A DNA stretch of 64,000 bases from the NCBI GenBank assembly GCA_028821575.1, contig JAPPFW010000076.1:1-64000 (forward strand), in the 5' to 3' direction. Within the stretch, counting starts at the first letter, position 1. Every line of letters begins with the position of its first letter. A program made the translations under genes and the position numbers. The notes beneath the pieces were generated by a model, which was not told where the DNA came from, did no database searches, and saw nothing but the letters and a program-made list of their open reading frames with translations. This DNA comes from a bacterium. Lineage in GTDB: Bacteria; Actinomycetota; Acidimicrobiia; Spongiisociales; Spongiisociaceae. Shown in pieces: positions 34,553-44,295 of this stretch.

Positions 34553-35057
34553 ACCGGTGGGCCAGTCTAGTGAGGCTTCCACCGGGCCGGATCGGCCGTG
34601 TGGCGAGTCTCATGGCATGAGCCTTGGGGGACGGTCGTGAGGCATCCGTAAGGGCACCGGGAGACGTCGACCCGACAACCGGATCCTTGGCAGTAGTCCG
34701 CTGGTCGGGCCGTTCATCCGCATCGGCCGGGCGAGGTGCGGGTCCGGTGACCTGGTCGAGTCACCGGTCGCACAATTCCTGCGAACTATCCTTCCGGTGT
34801 GGATGAGGGGACGGTCCCGAGAGCGCCCGGACACCATCGAACCCTGGAAGGAGTGACCGCGGGTGGGTACCGCTTCACGTTCCGGTTTACGGACCGGTCC
34901 ATGACCGCCAGAACGGACTGGTCGGTCCCGGAGGTGGAGCATCCGGATGTCGACATGCTCGAACGCCAGCGTCGAGCACTCCGCCACGGACGCAGTCCCC
35001 TGCCGTAGCGGGGACTACCCCGCGACTGGGTCCGGCAGGCGATCGACGTGGCCCTGA
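34553..35057. other. Region between proA and the MNT/HEPN pair
   Basis: Just over 500 bases with no confident gene. A frame at 34799-35008 (GTG start, 69 residues, RFTFRFTDRSMTART in its middle) could encode a small protein, but I see no family or strong ribosome-binding site. The piece 35009-35057 encodes WVRQAIDVALMF in another frame and may be the displaced N-terminus of the MNT protein. Confidence 0.4.
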
Positions 35058-35348
35058 TGTTCGATCGACAAGGTATACGTATTCGGGTCGACGGTGCGTC
35101 AAGAGGACACGCTCCGGTCGGATATCGACCTTCTCGTCGCCTTCGACTGTATGCCGGTGGAGACCTGGGACCGGTGGGAACAGGAGATCAGATACGTTTC
35201 GAGGTTCTTCTGCCCCTACCCGGTGAACGTCTTCGTGACCGATGTCGAGGACCTGACCCGGATGCGAGACCTGGTCGTCAGTCCCTGCAGGTGGGCCCAG
35301 GAAGACGGACAACTGGTGTTTGACAAGCAGGCGGGCACCGGGACATGA
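35058..35348 (+). pseudogene. MNT-domain nucleotidyltransferase (antitoxin type), start lost or frameshifted
   Basis: The frame reads IDKVYVFGSTVRQEDTLRSD, then IDLLVAFDCMPVETWDRW, giving the GS...DxD nucleotidyltransferase motif of minimal MNT antitoxins. A TGA sits at 35055-35057 and there is no ATG, GTG or TTG ahead of the GS motif. A plausible N-terminal piece (WVRQAIDVALMF) is in a different frame directly upstream, so a one-base frameshift near 35060 is likely. The stop overlaps the HEPN start (ATGA), as in intact MNT-HEPN operons. Confidence 0.5.
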
Positions 35349-35806
35349 GCAGCCTCCCGAACAGCGGACGCGAGATTGCCGAGGAATGGCTGGCACGGGC
35401 CGAGTGGCGGCACTCCACCGGTCTGAGGGCTCTAGACGAGACGGGGGATACGAAGGAAGCGGTCAGGGACTTCGCCTCAGCCGGGGAGTTGGCGCTCAAG
35501 GCCGTCTACATCAAGCTCGGAACCCCGTTCCCCCGGACACACAGCGTGTGGGAACTGATGGAGGAGTGTCCCGACCAGAGCGTGCAGGACGTGCTGGAGG
35601 GACACTCCGAGAGGTTCGTGAAAGAGTTCTCCCGCAATTACCTGGCGCCGTGCGTGCGGGCGCGACCCGTACCCGCGGAGGACATCGAGGTGTGCAGACG
35701 CTTCTCCCGCCGCATGATGCGGTGGGCGTCGGGTGTCGTCGGGGACTTAACATCCGATCCCAGCCCGACCGGCCACCTTCGCGATTCGAACCCGGACAGG
35801 ATGTAG
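35345..35806 (+). CDS. HEPN domain protein
   Basis: A 153-residue all-helical HEPN protein. The segment EEWLARAEWRHSTGLRAL and ASAGELALKAVYIKLGTPFPRTHSVWEL match the family's AxExxLKAxxxxxGxxxPxTHxLxxL pattern. The start overlaps the MNT frame by four bases. In MNT-HEPN pairs the HEPN protein is the RNase toxin or is AMPylated by MNT. I see no clear RX4-6H motif, so RNase activity is uncertain. With its partner damaged, it may be inactive or a harmless relic. Confidence 0.78.
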   Translation: MSSLPNSGREIAEEWLARAEWRHSTGLRALDETGDTKEAVRDFASAGELALKAVYIKLGTPFPRTHSVWELMEECPDQSVQDVLEGHSERFVKEFSRNYLAPCVRARPVPAEDIEVCRRFSRRMMRWASGVVGDLTSDPSPTGHLRDSNPDRM

Positions 35807-35827
35807 CCGCCCTGCGCATGTCGAAAC

Positions 35828-35864
35828 CCGAGTGGTCCACCGACCCTCCTCACTCGGTGGCGGG
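35828..35864. terminator. Candidate bidirectional terminator
   Basis: CCGAGTG at 35828-35834 and CACTCGG at 35851-35857 form a 7-bp stem; an overlapping alternative pairs CCACCGA with TCGGTGG and is followed by GGGGGTTTT. It lies between the HEPN stop and the convergent sulfatase stop, where both transcripts must end. Confidence 0.45.
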
Positions 35865-35869
35865 GGTTT

Positions 35870-37399
35870 TCAGCCGGAGGCCGGGAGCCGGTACCGGGGG
35901 CCTACGACATCCCAGTCCATGTGGTTGCGCACGAACTCGTTGGCCGCGTCCCGTACCGGGGCGTAGTCCCAGGAGGTCCGCTCGCCGGTCTCCATGGCGT
36001 CATGGATCAGCTGCCGGGTACGTTGCGAGGTGAGCACCTGCTCCCGGATGGCGCCGCTGTCCCATCGCTGTCCCACCTCCGCGGCGAAGGCGGCTGATAG
36101 CCCGGCGTGGTCGGGGTCACCGGCCAGGTTCACCCGTTCCAGCGGGTCGGCCTCCAGGTCGTAAAGGAGGGGCGGGTCGGTGTCGCAGTGGATGTACTTG
36201 TGGCGCCCCCGGCGGATCATGAACATCGGTTGGGTCGTCATCTCGGCCATGTACTCGCAGGTCGTCTCGTCGACCGGGTCCCGGCCTCCGGCCGCGCTCT
36301 CCCACAGGCTGCGCCCGGCGGGGGGTTCGGCCAACTCCGGCCCGACTCCGCCCCCCGCCGCGGCATCGAGCAGCGTCGGCAGCAGATCCAGCAGAGAGCA
36401 GGCGTTGGGGACGGTGCGTTGCACTATGTCAGGTCCCGCCATGATGAGCGGAACCCTCGCCGAGCGCTCGAAGAACGACATCTTGAACCACGTACCCCGG
36501 TCACCCAGCATGTCGCCGTGGTCGCTGGTCACGATCACCACCGTTTCGTCGAGCTGTCCCGTCTCGTCGAGCGTTCTCAGGAGGGCGCCCAGCCATGAGT
36601 CGAAGTAGCTCGTGTTGGCGTAGTAGGCGTGGCGGGCGTTGCGGCAGCCGGGCTCGTCGTAGCCGATGCTCTCGACCTGGATGCCACGGCGGATGCGCCG
36701 CGTGTGGGGATCGAGGGAATCCTCCGGTGGCACGTCGGGAAGGTCGATGTGGTCATGGTCGTAGAGGTCCCACCACTCCGGTCTGGCCACGTAGGGGTCG
36801 TGGGGATGGATGAACGAAGCGACTAGGAAGAACGGCCGGTCGTCTCGGTCGCGGGCCATGTCGTACAGGTGCCTCACCGCGGCGAAACCCACTTCCTCGT
36901 CGTAGTCGATCTGGTAGGTCGCCGACGCCCGGCCGGCCTCGGCCAGGCTGTCCATTCCGTGGTACCACTTGTCGATCCGGTCGCCGGACAACTGCCACTG
37001 GGGTGTCCAGGCGAAGTCCGCCGGGTAGATGTCGGTGGTCAGCCGGCGCTCGAAACCGTGCAGCTGGTCCGGCCCAACGAAGTGCATCTTCCCCGACAGG
37101 GTGGTGCGGTATCCGGCCCTCCGGAGGTAGTGGGCGAGAGTCGGTACCGATGCGGGTAACTCGGCCGCGTTGTCCCAGGCGCCGATGGCCGACACTGGTT
37201 GTCCGGTCATCATCGCGAACCGCGACGGGGCGCACAGCGGCGAGGGACAGTAGGCGCTGTCGAAACGGGCGCCCCGCTCGACCAGGCTGTCCATGGCCGG
37301 TGTCCGGACCAGCGGATGCTCGTAGGCTCCGGTGAAGTGCGGCGCCAGCTGGTCTGCCATCACCAGTAGGACGTTGGGCTTCCTCGTCGAGCCGGACAT
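35870..37399 (-). CDS. Sulfatase, choline-sulfatase-like
   Basis: A 509-residue arylsulfatase-fold enzyme. The formylglycine precursor is C56 in CAPSR, and metal ligands are in NVLLVMADQL and VIVTSDHGDMLGDRG. The N-terminal PHFTGAYEHPLVRTPAMDSL and the C-terminal region are closest in style to choline sulfatases, which release choline for glycine-betaine synthesis. No signal peptide, in keeping with a cytosolic choline sulfatase. GGAGGT is seven bases ahead of ATG 37399. No betaine genes are near, so substrate is uncertain. Confidence 0.85.
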   Translation of the reverse strand: MSGSTRKPNVLLVMADQLAPHFTGAYEHPLVRTPAMDSLVERGARFDSAYCPSPLCAPSRFAMMTGQPVSAIGAWDNAAELPASVPTLAHYLRRAGYRTTLSGKMHFVGPDQLHGFERRLTTDIYPADFAWTPQWQLSGDRIDKWYHGMDSLAEAGRASATYQIDYDEEVGFAAVRHLYDMARDRDDRPFFLVASFIHPHDPYVARPEWWDLYDHDHIDLPDVPPEDSLDPHTRRIRRGIQVESIGYDEPGCRNARHAYYANTSYFDSWLGALLRTLDETGQLDETVVIVTSDHGDMLGDRGTWFKMSFFERSARVPLIMAGPDIVQRTVPNACSLLDLLPTLLDAAAGGGVGPELAEPPAGRSLWESAAGGRDPVDETTCEYMAEMTTQPMFMIRRGRHKYIHCDTDPPLLYDLEADPLERVNLAGDPDHAGLSAAFAAEVGQRWDSGAIREQVLTSQRTRQLIHDAMETGERTSWDYAPVRDAANEFVRNHMDWDVVGPRYRLPASG

Positions 37400-37857
37400 G
37401 ACGCTACCTCCATACCGTTCCGGTGGCCTTCGAAGCCCCCGGCCGTAGCGTGGGGCGCCACCGAGTGTACGGGGTTGCGGTGAGCTCATCGCGGCAGAGC
37501 CGGATCCGGTCGGTACCGGAATGCGGGCCGGGAGCCCGGGCCGATGGCGACCCCGCCGGCTCCCATGGCCGGACCGAGAGCGGCTCCCTTGTCCTGTCCG
37601 GTTCCCTTATGCAACGGTTTAGAGTGCACCGAGCTTTCGGACAATCATTAGCCGAGACCGACAATCCGGATTGGCGGGGAAGGCTTCTACCCTACGGCTA
37701 AGCTCCAGACGGCAAAGTCCCGGATTCTCGAGGCTGCGCATCGAGGGTCTGTCCAGGTTTGGGCAATCGACCCCCGCGGTGGCCTCCATCCCGGTCGAGA
37801 CGGCGGAGATCGATGCTGTTCGAGCCCGCCCGGCGAACCGAAAGGGGAAGTCATTCC
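37400..37857. other. Divergent intergenic region between sulfatase and MMPL genes
   Basis: About 460 bases without a supported gene. It holds the promoters of both divergent genes. Around 37610-37700 the DNA is AT-richer, with TTTCGGACAATCATTAGCC, and is the best place for the rightward promoter, but I find no clean hexamer pair. Confidence 0.45.
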
Positions 37858-40062
37858 ATGATCGGCGTTCTGGCCCGCTTCTCAGCACGGAGGCCACTGC
37901 TCACCATCGGTCTCTGGGTGCTGGCGCTGGTGGTCTCGTTGGGTCTCATCGACCGCCTGCTCGACACCGCCACCACCACCGACTTCCGCCTCGCGGGTCG
38001 TTACGAGTCGGAGAAGGCTTCCGCCCTGCTGGAGGATCGGCTACGGGGGCCGAAGCAACTGACCGAACTGGTGGTGGTCCAGTCGCCGTCCCTCACCGTG
38101 GATGACGCGGCCTTCCGTGCGAAGGTCGAGTCGATCGCAGCCGACGTGACCGCCCTCGGACCCGACAAGGTGACCCTGCTGGACCACTTCTACCTGACCT
38201 CCAACCCCGTCATCGTGTCCCTGGACCGCCAGACGACCATCCTGGTGTTCGGCATGACCGGGAACGCCGACGCCGCCACGGTGAACGTGGAGGAGGTGGT
38301 CCACATTGTCGAGGAGGCGAGTGCGGCCGACGACTTTCGGGTGCTGATCGGGGGCGACGCCAGCGTTGCCTACGAGACCAACGAACTGGCGCTCGAAGAC
38401 CTGGAGAAGGGCGAGCGGTTCGGTGTTCCGGTTGCGCTGATCATCCTCCTCGTGCTTCTCGGCGCCGTCGTCGCCACCCTGCTTCCGCTGGGGCTCGCCG
38501 CGTTCGCCATCGTTCTGGCAACGGCTGGCATAGCGGTCATAGGCCAGCAGTTCCAACTGGTCTTCTTCGTCCGTCTGATGGTGGTGATGATCGGCCTGGC
38601 CGTGGGAATCGACTACTCGCTTCTCATCGTGTCGAGGTTCAAGGAGGAACTGGCGCGTGGCCTGGATACGTTCGACGCCGTGGTGCGGGCCGCCGCGACC
38701 GCCGGGCGCACCGTGGTGTTCAGCGGGGCCACCGTCGTGCTGGCTCTCGTCGGTCTCCTCATCACGCCGGCGTCCTTCTACCAGTCTCTGGCCTTGGGCG
38801 CGATCGTGGTGGTCATCTTCGCGCTGTTGGGGACCCTCACGCTGCTGCCTGCCGCCCTGTCACTGCTCGGTCCGAGGGTCGATCTCCTCCCCATACCGTT
38901 CCTGGCCCGTTTCTCCCTCAAGAGTCCCGACGTGAGCCAGGAGGGGTTCTGGGAGAACGTGACGCGGGTGGTCATGCGGCGCCCGGTCATCAGCATCCTC
39001 CTCGTCGGCATACCGATGCTGGCCCTGTCCTACTTCTACCTGGACATTCGGACGGGCCTGAACGACGTCAACACCTTCCCCGACGGCGCGCAGGCCAAGG
39101 AAGCCTTCCTCCTCCTCGAGGAGAAGTTCTCCGTGGGGAGTGTCAGCCCGGCCGGGGTCCTCAGCCCCGCCGAGATAGTCATCGACGGCGACGCCGACGA
39201 TCCGCAAGTGGCAGCGGCGATAGGCGACCTGCAGAGGGAACTGTTCGTCAACCCCGCCTTTCCCGTCCCCCCGACCAAGACAGTCAACGATGCCGGCGAT
39301 CTGACCCTCCTGTCCCTCCCCTTCCCGGGACAGCCGAGCAGTCCTGAGGCCGCCGACCAGGTGACCGTTCTCCGCGAGGAGATCATCCCCGCCTCCTTCG
39401 AGGGCGTACCGGCAGAGGTCCACGTTGGCGGTCTGACGGCGGAGGTGGCCGACTTCTACGGAATAGTCAGGTTCTACACGCCGATCGTCTTCGCCTTGGT
39501 GCTCGGCCTGAGCTTCATCATCCTGATGATGGTCTTCCGGTCGATAGTCATCCCGCTGAAGGCCATCATCATGAACCTCCTCTCGGTCGGCGCGACCTAC
39601 GGGTTGCTGGTGCTCGTCTTCCAGAAGGGAATCGGGATCGACCTGTTCGGGTTCCAGCGGGCCGAGGTGATCGACGCCTGGATGCCGCTGTTCCTCTTCG
39701 CGGTGCTCTTCGGGCTCTCGATGGACTACCACGTGTTCCTGCTGAGCCGGATCCGTGAACGCTACGACGAGACCGGCGACAACACCGAAGCGGTCGCCTA
39801 CGGGTTGCGCTCCACCGCCGGTATCATCACGGGTGCCGCCCTCATCATGGTTGTGGTGTTCGGGGCGTTCGCGACCGGGCGCACCGTCATCAACCAGGTG
39901 ATGGGGTTCGGATTGGCCATTGCAGTTCTTCTCGACGCCACCCTCGTCAGATCGATCCTGGTCCCGGCGAGCATGGAGGTGCTGGGGGCGCGCAACTGGT
40001 ACCTGCCGCCCTGGATGGGCTGGCTGCCCGATCTCCGGGTGGAGGCGGAGGACGGACACTGA
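37858..40062 (+). CDS. MMPL/RND family transporter
   Basis: A 734-residue integral membrane protein with two repeated halves of six membrane segments and two large extracellular loops. The first half has GIDYSLLIVSRFKEEL and the second GLSMDYHVFLLSRIRERYDE, the conserved Asp-Tyr pairs of the proton relay. Mycobacterial relatives export envelope lipids. AAAGGGGAAG precedes ATG 37858. A DUF2236/MpaB gene follows after 34 bases, a possible co-transcribed partner. Confidence 0.92.
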   Translation: MIGVLARFSARRPLLTIGLWVLALVVSLGLIDRLLDTATTTDFRLAGRYESEKASALLEDRLRGPKQLTELVVVQSPSLTVDDAAFRAKVESIAADVTALGPDKVTLLDHFYLTSNPVIVSLDRQTTILVFGMTGNADAATVNVEEVVHIVEEASAADDFRVLIGGDASVAYETNELALEDLEKGERFGVPVALIILLVLLGAVVATLLPLGLAAFAIVLATAGIAVIGQQFQLVFFVRLMVVMIGLAVGIDYSLLIVSRFKEELARGLDTFDAVVRAAATAGRTVVFSGATVVLALVGLLITPASFYQSLALGAIVVVIFALLGTLTLLPAALSLLGPRVDLLPIPFLARFSLKSPDVSQEGFWENVTRVVMRRPVISILLVGIPMLALSYFYLDIRTGLNDVNTFPDGAQAKEAFLLLEEKFSVGSVSPAGVLSPAEIVIDGDADDPQVAAAIGDLQRELFVNPAFPVPPTKTVNDAGDLTLLSLPFPGQPSSPEAADQVTVLREEIIPASFEGVPAEVHVGGLTAEVADFYGIVRFYTPIVFALVLGLSFIILMMVFRSIVIPLKAIIMNLLSVGATYGLLVLVFQKGIGIDLFGFQRAEVIDAWMPLFLFAVLFGLSMDYHVFLLSRIRERYDETGDNTEAVAYGLRSTAGIITGAALIMVVVFGAFATGRTVINQVMGFGLAIAVLLDATLVRSILVPASMEVLGARNWYLPPWMGWLPDLRVEAEDGH

Positions 40063-40096
40063 GGCATGGGTTTGTAGAGGACGGGCCCGGAGGAAC

Positions 40097-41275
40097 ATGT
40101 TGCTTACCGTACCGACGGACTACGCGGAGGGCTTCGAGAAGGCCCGGTTGATCGACCCGCAGTTGGCGTCGAACTACATCGCCCACATGCTCATCACCGA
40201 TCCGGCTGCGGACGCTTTCGTCGAACAGCTGTACTCGCAGAGACCCCGGCAGATAAACCAGACACTCCGCGTCGCCATGGATATGGACGAGGATGCGCTA
40301 AGGGACAGCCCGGCCTTCGTACGGGAGTTCTTCGACCACGCATCCACCCCACCGGACTGGCTAGACCCGGCCGCCTTCCTGCCCGGTATCCGCATGTTCC
40401 ACCGGAATTCACCGGTCGTTCTGGCCTCGATGCTGGCCGGAACGTTGGTGGAGGGTTTCTCGACCAATATCAGCAAGTCCTTCTTCATAACGGGCCGGCT
40501 CCGGGATCAAGGTGTGCGGCGGCTCAAGCAGAACAACCGGCACATGATCGAGTGTTTCATGCCCGGTGGGCTGGAGAGGACCGGTGACGGGTGGAAGCTC
40601 TCGGTCCGCGTCCGGATCATCCATGCACAGATCCGCAGGCTCCTGGACAACTCGGATGACTGGGATCACGACGCTTGGGGGGCGCCCGTCAGCGCCGCGC
40701 ATCTGGGCTTCGCGATCACGGCGTTCTCGGCCAGGTTGCTCAGGCACATGGCGAACCTGGGGGCGACCTATAACGACGAGGAGAGCGAGAGCTTCATGGC
40801 CGTGTGGCGCTACACCGGTCATCTGATGGGGATACCCGACACGATCCTGTTCGAGGACGAGGCGGCGGCGCTGAGGCTGTTCGAGATCGGCGGGATGTGC
40901 GAGCCCACCCCTGGAGTCGAGTCGATGGTGATGGCAAACGCACTGATCAATTCGGGGCCTCTGTTGGTGGGTATGACCGAACCCGAAATCCGGCGAAGCT
41001 TCAGCAAGTACGTCTATCGCGTGTCGCGGGCCCTGGTCGGCAAGCCGCTGTCCGACCAGCTCATGTATCCGGCCACACCGGTGGTCGGCGTTCTTCCCTG
41101 GTTCAGGATGCAGATGCGTTACAAGGCCTTCGTCCGCAAGTATCTGGCGAAGGTAGCCAAGCAGACCAACTTCACCGCTTTCACCTCCCTGCTGGAGGTG
41201 TCCGCATTCGACGAGGCAGGAATCAGCTACCGGCTCCCCGACCACGTGCACTCCGAAGAATCAAGCTTCTGGTAG
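40097..41275 (+). CDS. Oxygenase MpaB (DUF2236/latex-clearing-protein) family
   Basis: A 392-residue mostly helical protein of the DUF2236 family, b-type haem proteins related to rubber oxygenase Lcp and fungal MpaB. RVRIIHAQIRRLL carries the histidine expected to ligate haem; YTGHLMGIPD and LRLFEIGGMCEPTPG follow the family pattern. Substrate unknown. GGAGG lies just ahead of ATG 40097. Its stop codon is ten bases before the CRISPR array. Confidence 0.82.
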   Translation: MLLTVPTDYAEGFEKARLIDPQLASNYIAHMLITDPAADAFVEQLYSQRPRQINQTLRVAMDMDEDALRDSPAFVREFFDHASTPPDWLDPAAFLPGIRMFHRNSPVVLASMLAGTLVEGFSTNISKSFFITGRLRDQGVRRLKQNNRHMIECFMPGGLERTGDGWKLSVRVRIIHAQIRRLLDNSDDWDHDAWGAPVSAAHLGFAITAFSARLLRHMANLGATYNDEESESFMAVWRYTGHLMGIPDTILFEDEAAALRLFEIGGMCEPTPGVESMVMANALINSGPLLVGMTEPEIRRSFSKYVYRVSRALVGKPLSDQLMYPATPVVGVLPWFRMQMRYKAFVRKYLAKVAKQTNFTAFTSLLEVSAFDEAGISYRLPDHVHSEESSFW

Positions 41276-41284
41276 CGGTCCGGA

Positions 41285-44200
41285 GCCGCAATGGAGGGGC
41301 AGTCGTAAGACTGCCCGTTCGAGGGGTCGGGCTAAGTTGACTCAAGAAGATAAAGTGCCGCAATGGAGGGGCAGTCGTAAGACTGCCCGTTCATGTGCAG
41401 ATGCTGCTGGGCGCACACGGTACCCGGCCGCAATGGAGGGGCAGTCGTAAGACTGCCCGTTCAAATCCCTTCCATGTTATAAGCTTCGCTGTCATATGCG
41501 GCCGCAATGGAGGGGCAGTCGTAAGACTGCCCGTTCTCGCTCGCCTCCGTAGCGAGAGGGCCAGTACCAGTGCCGCAATGGAGGGGCAGTCGTAAGACTG
41601 CCCGTTCGCTCCCGGCCGGATCGGGCGGCACCGCGTTTGTGCCGCCGCAATGGAGGGGCAGTCGTAAGACTGCCCGTTCTTAGTCGGCGGTTCAGAAGCA
41701 AGATCCGAGTGATCGGCCGCAATGGAGGGGCAGTCGTAAGACTGCCCGTTCACCGTTGGGCAGCCTATCGCCTGGCGATGGCCCAAATTGCCGCAATGGA
41801 GGGGCAGTCGTAAGACTGCCCGTTCTTACACTTGTGACGGTAGCTTGATCCGGGTGTGTAGGCCGCAATGGAGGGGCAGTCGTAAGACTGCCCGTTCCTA
41901 CGGTAATCGATCCCAGGGCCGCAGCTCTGTACCTGCCGCAATGGAGGGGCAGTCGTAAGACTGCCCGTTCCAGCCCCGGCGCTGGTCGGTGGCGGTCAGT
42001 GATGCTGCCGCAATGGAGGGGCAGTCGTAAGACTGCCCGTTCCTTCACAGCGGCGTACAGATTCTGCTGGGTCGGGCTGCCGCAATGGAGGGGCAGTCGT
42101 AAGACTGCCCGTTCCGCCGGTGCCGCGTTCTCCCAGGCGACCGGAGCGATGCCGCAATGGAGGGGCAGTCGTAAGACTGCCCGTTCGCTACCGGAGCGAC
42201 TACCAACATGATATCGCCTAGTGCCGCAATGGAGGGGCAGTCGTAAGACTGCCCGTTCCCAGATTCAACAGCTCTTTCATTAGCATTCTGAACTGCCGCA
42301 ATGGAGGGGCAGTCGTAAGACTGCCCGTTCCTCCTGAACAATTTCGTGTCCATGGAAGGCCGAAGGCCGCAATGGAGGGGCAGTCGTAAGACTGCCCGTT
42401 CCTTTCCCACGCCGGCCGTCCTCGTCGTACATGTACAGGCCGCAATGGAGGGGCAGTCGTAAGACTGCCCGTTCTCGCCACCGGTCCGCCACCACCAAAC
42501 TCGGCCGACCGCCGCAATGGAGGGGCAGTCGTAAGACTGCCCGTTCTTCGCATACCTTATGAACCCACGAGTGGTTGGGCTGCCGCAATGGAGGGGCAGT
42601 CGTAAGACTGCCCGTTCCATTGGAACTTGTACGCCGACCCGACAGCCACGTCGGCCGCAATGGAGGGGCAGTCGTAAGACTGCCCGTTCCTTACAGCGCC
42701 ATTATAGCAGGGTCACGCCAGGGCGGCCGCAATGGAGGGGCAGTCGTAAGACTGCCCGTTCCACCACGTTCACTCCGTCCCAGCAGAATCTGTATGCCGC
42801 CGTGCCGCAATGGAGGGGCAGTCGTAAGACTGCCCGTTCCTTCACAGCGTCGTACAGATTCTGCTGGGACGGCACGCCGCAATGGAGGGGCAGTCGTAAG
42901 ACTGCCCGTTCCAGATGGCTGCACTCGGAGGTGGGATACCTATGGAGACGCCGCAATGGAGGGGCAGTCGTAAGACTGCCCGTTCCCGCACGGCCCGGAC
43001 TACGGTGTCCACCACGATCTGCCGCAATGGAGGGGCAGTCGTAAGACTGCCCGTTCCCCGGGGACGGAGCATCGATCGGCAACGGCGCGAACGCCGCAAT
43101 GGAGGGGCAGTCGTAAGACTGCCCGTTCCTGGCGGGCGGAGCCGTCGCCGTACAGGCCAGTTGAGCCGCAATGGAGGGGCAGTCGTAAGACTGCCCGTTC
43201 ATCCGGCTACGGCTCCGGCGACGGCTGGGGCGCTGGGCCGCAATGGAGGGGCAGTCGTAAGACTGCCCGTTCGCGTCCGCCGCTGGTACAGTATTTTGGC
43301 CCGCAGGGCCGCAATGGAGGGGCAGTCGTAAGACTGCCCGTTCCCGGCTATGGCGGCGGATCGTGGCCGACTACGGCGACCGGCCGCAATGGAGGGGCAG
43401 TCGTAAGACTGCCCGTTCCGCTGTCAGGGCCGCTTCCGCTAGCGCCCTCGACGCGCCGCAATGGAGGGGCAGTCGTAAGACTGCCCGTTCATCTGCGGGA
43501 TCTGCGGCACGCCGAATGTCTGGCCACCGCCGCAATGGAGGGGCAGTCGTAAGACTGCCCGTTCCAACAACTGTTCACCAAACTCAGCCGACAAGACCAC
43601 AGCCGCAATGGAGGGGCAGTCGTAAGACTGCCCGTTCGGGGAACAGCAGCCGAAACCCGGCAACGAGGCCCTAGGCCGCAATGGAGGGGCAGTCGTAAGA
43701 CTGCCCGTTCCTGTCCCTCTGCAGGTACGTCACGCAGGCCAGACAGGCCGCAATGGAGGGGCAGTCGTAAGACTGCCCGTTCCTAGCTATTTTGGGTTAG
43801 CTATTCTGTTGCCTAACCGCCGCAATGGAGGGGCAGTCGTAAGACTGCCCGTTCCGTGTCCGACTTCCTTCCGCCGTACCCAGGGCGGAGGCCGCAATGG
43901 AGGGGCAGTCGTAAGACTGCCCGTTCGCCGGCCCCGCCGGAGTAGACGGTCGTCGTGGAGGGCGGCCGCAATGGAGGGGCAGTCGTAAGACTGCCCGTTC
44001 CCACGTTCTCCCCGAGCCAGCAGAATCTGTACCCCGCCGTGCCGCAATGGAGGGGCAGTCGTAAGACTGCCCGTTCACGCCGGTGCCGCGTTCAACCAAG
44101 CGACGGGAGCGATGCCGCAATGGAGGGGCAGTCGTAAGACTGCCCGTTCCACGTCCTGCACACGCTCGCCGGGGCGGCGACGCCCAGGCCGCAATGGAGG

Positions 44201-44295
44201 GGCAGTCGTAAGACTGCCCGTTCACTAGCCATTTAATGGGTTAGCTATTCTGCTTAACCGCCGCAATGGAGGGGCAGTCGTAAGACTGCCCGTTC
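41285..44295 (-). CRISPR. CRISPR array, 42 repeats, type I-G
   Basis: Forty-two identical 36-bp repeats alternate with 41 spacers of 34-42 bp (most 36). On the plus strand each repeat starts GCCGCAATGG and ends CCGTTC; positions 13-20 and 25-32 form the perfect stem GGGCAGTC/GACTGCCC around GTAA. Transcription is leftward: the leader and cas operon lie at the right end, and the repeat read that way ends CCATTGCGGC, like other type I-G repeats. No repeat is degenerate even at the far end. I number spacers 1 (41321-41356, oldest) to 41 (44224-44259, newest). Several are related: 11, 21, 22, 38; 12 and 39; 17 and 32; 35 and 41. Confidence 0.99.

Noticed and set aside
34799-35008. A 69-residue frame with GTG start between proA and the MNT region
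   Set aside because: No recognisable domain and no good ribosome-binding site; mentioned only as a possibility.
41285-44295. Many overlapping open frames on both strands across the CRISPR array
   Set aside because: They consist of the translated repeat again and again with spacer-derived inserts; the 36-bp repeat length is a multiple of three, so frames stay open by chance.
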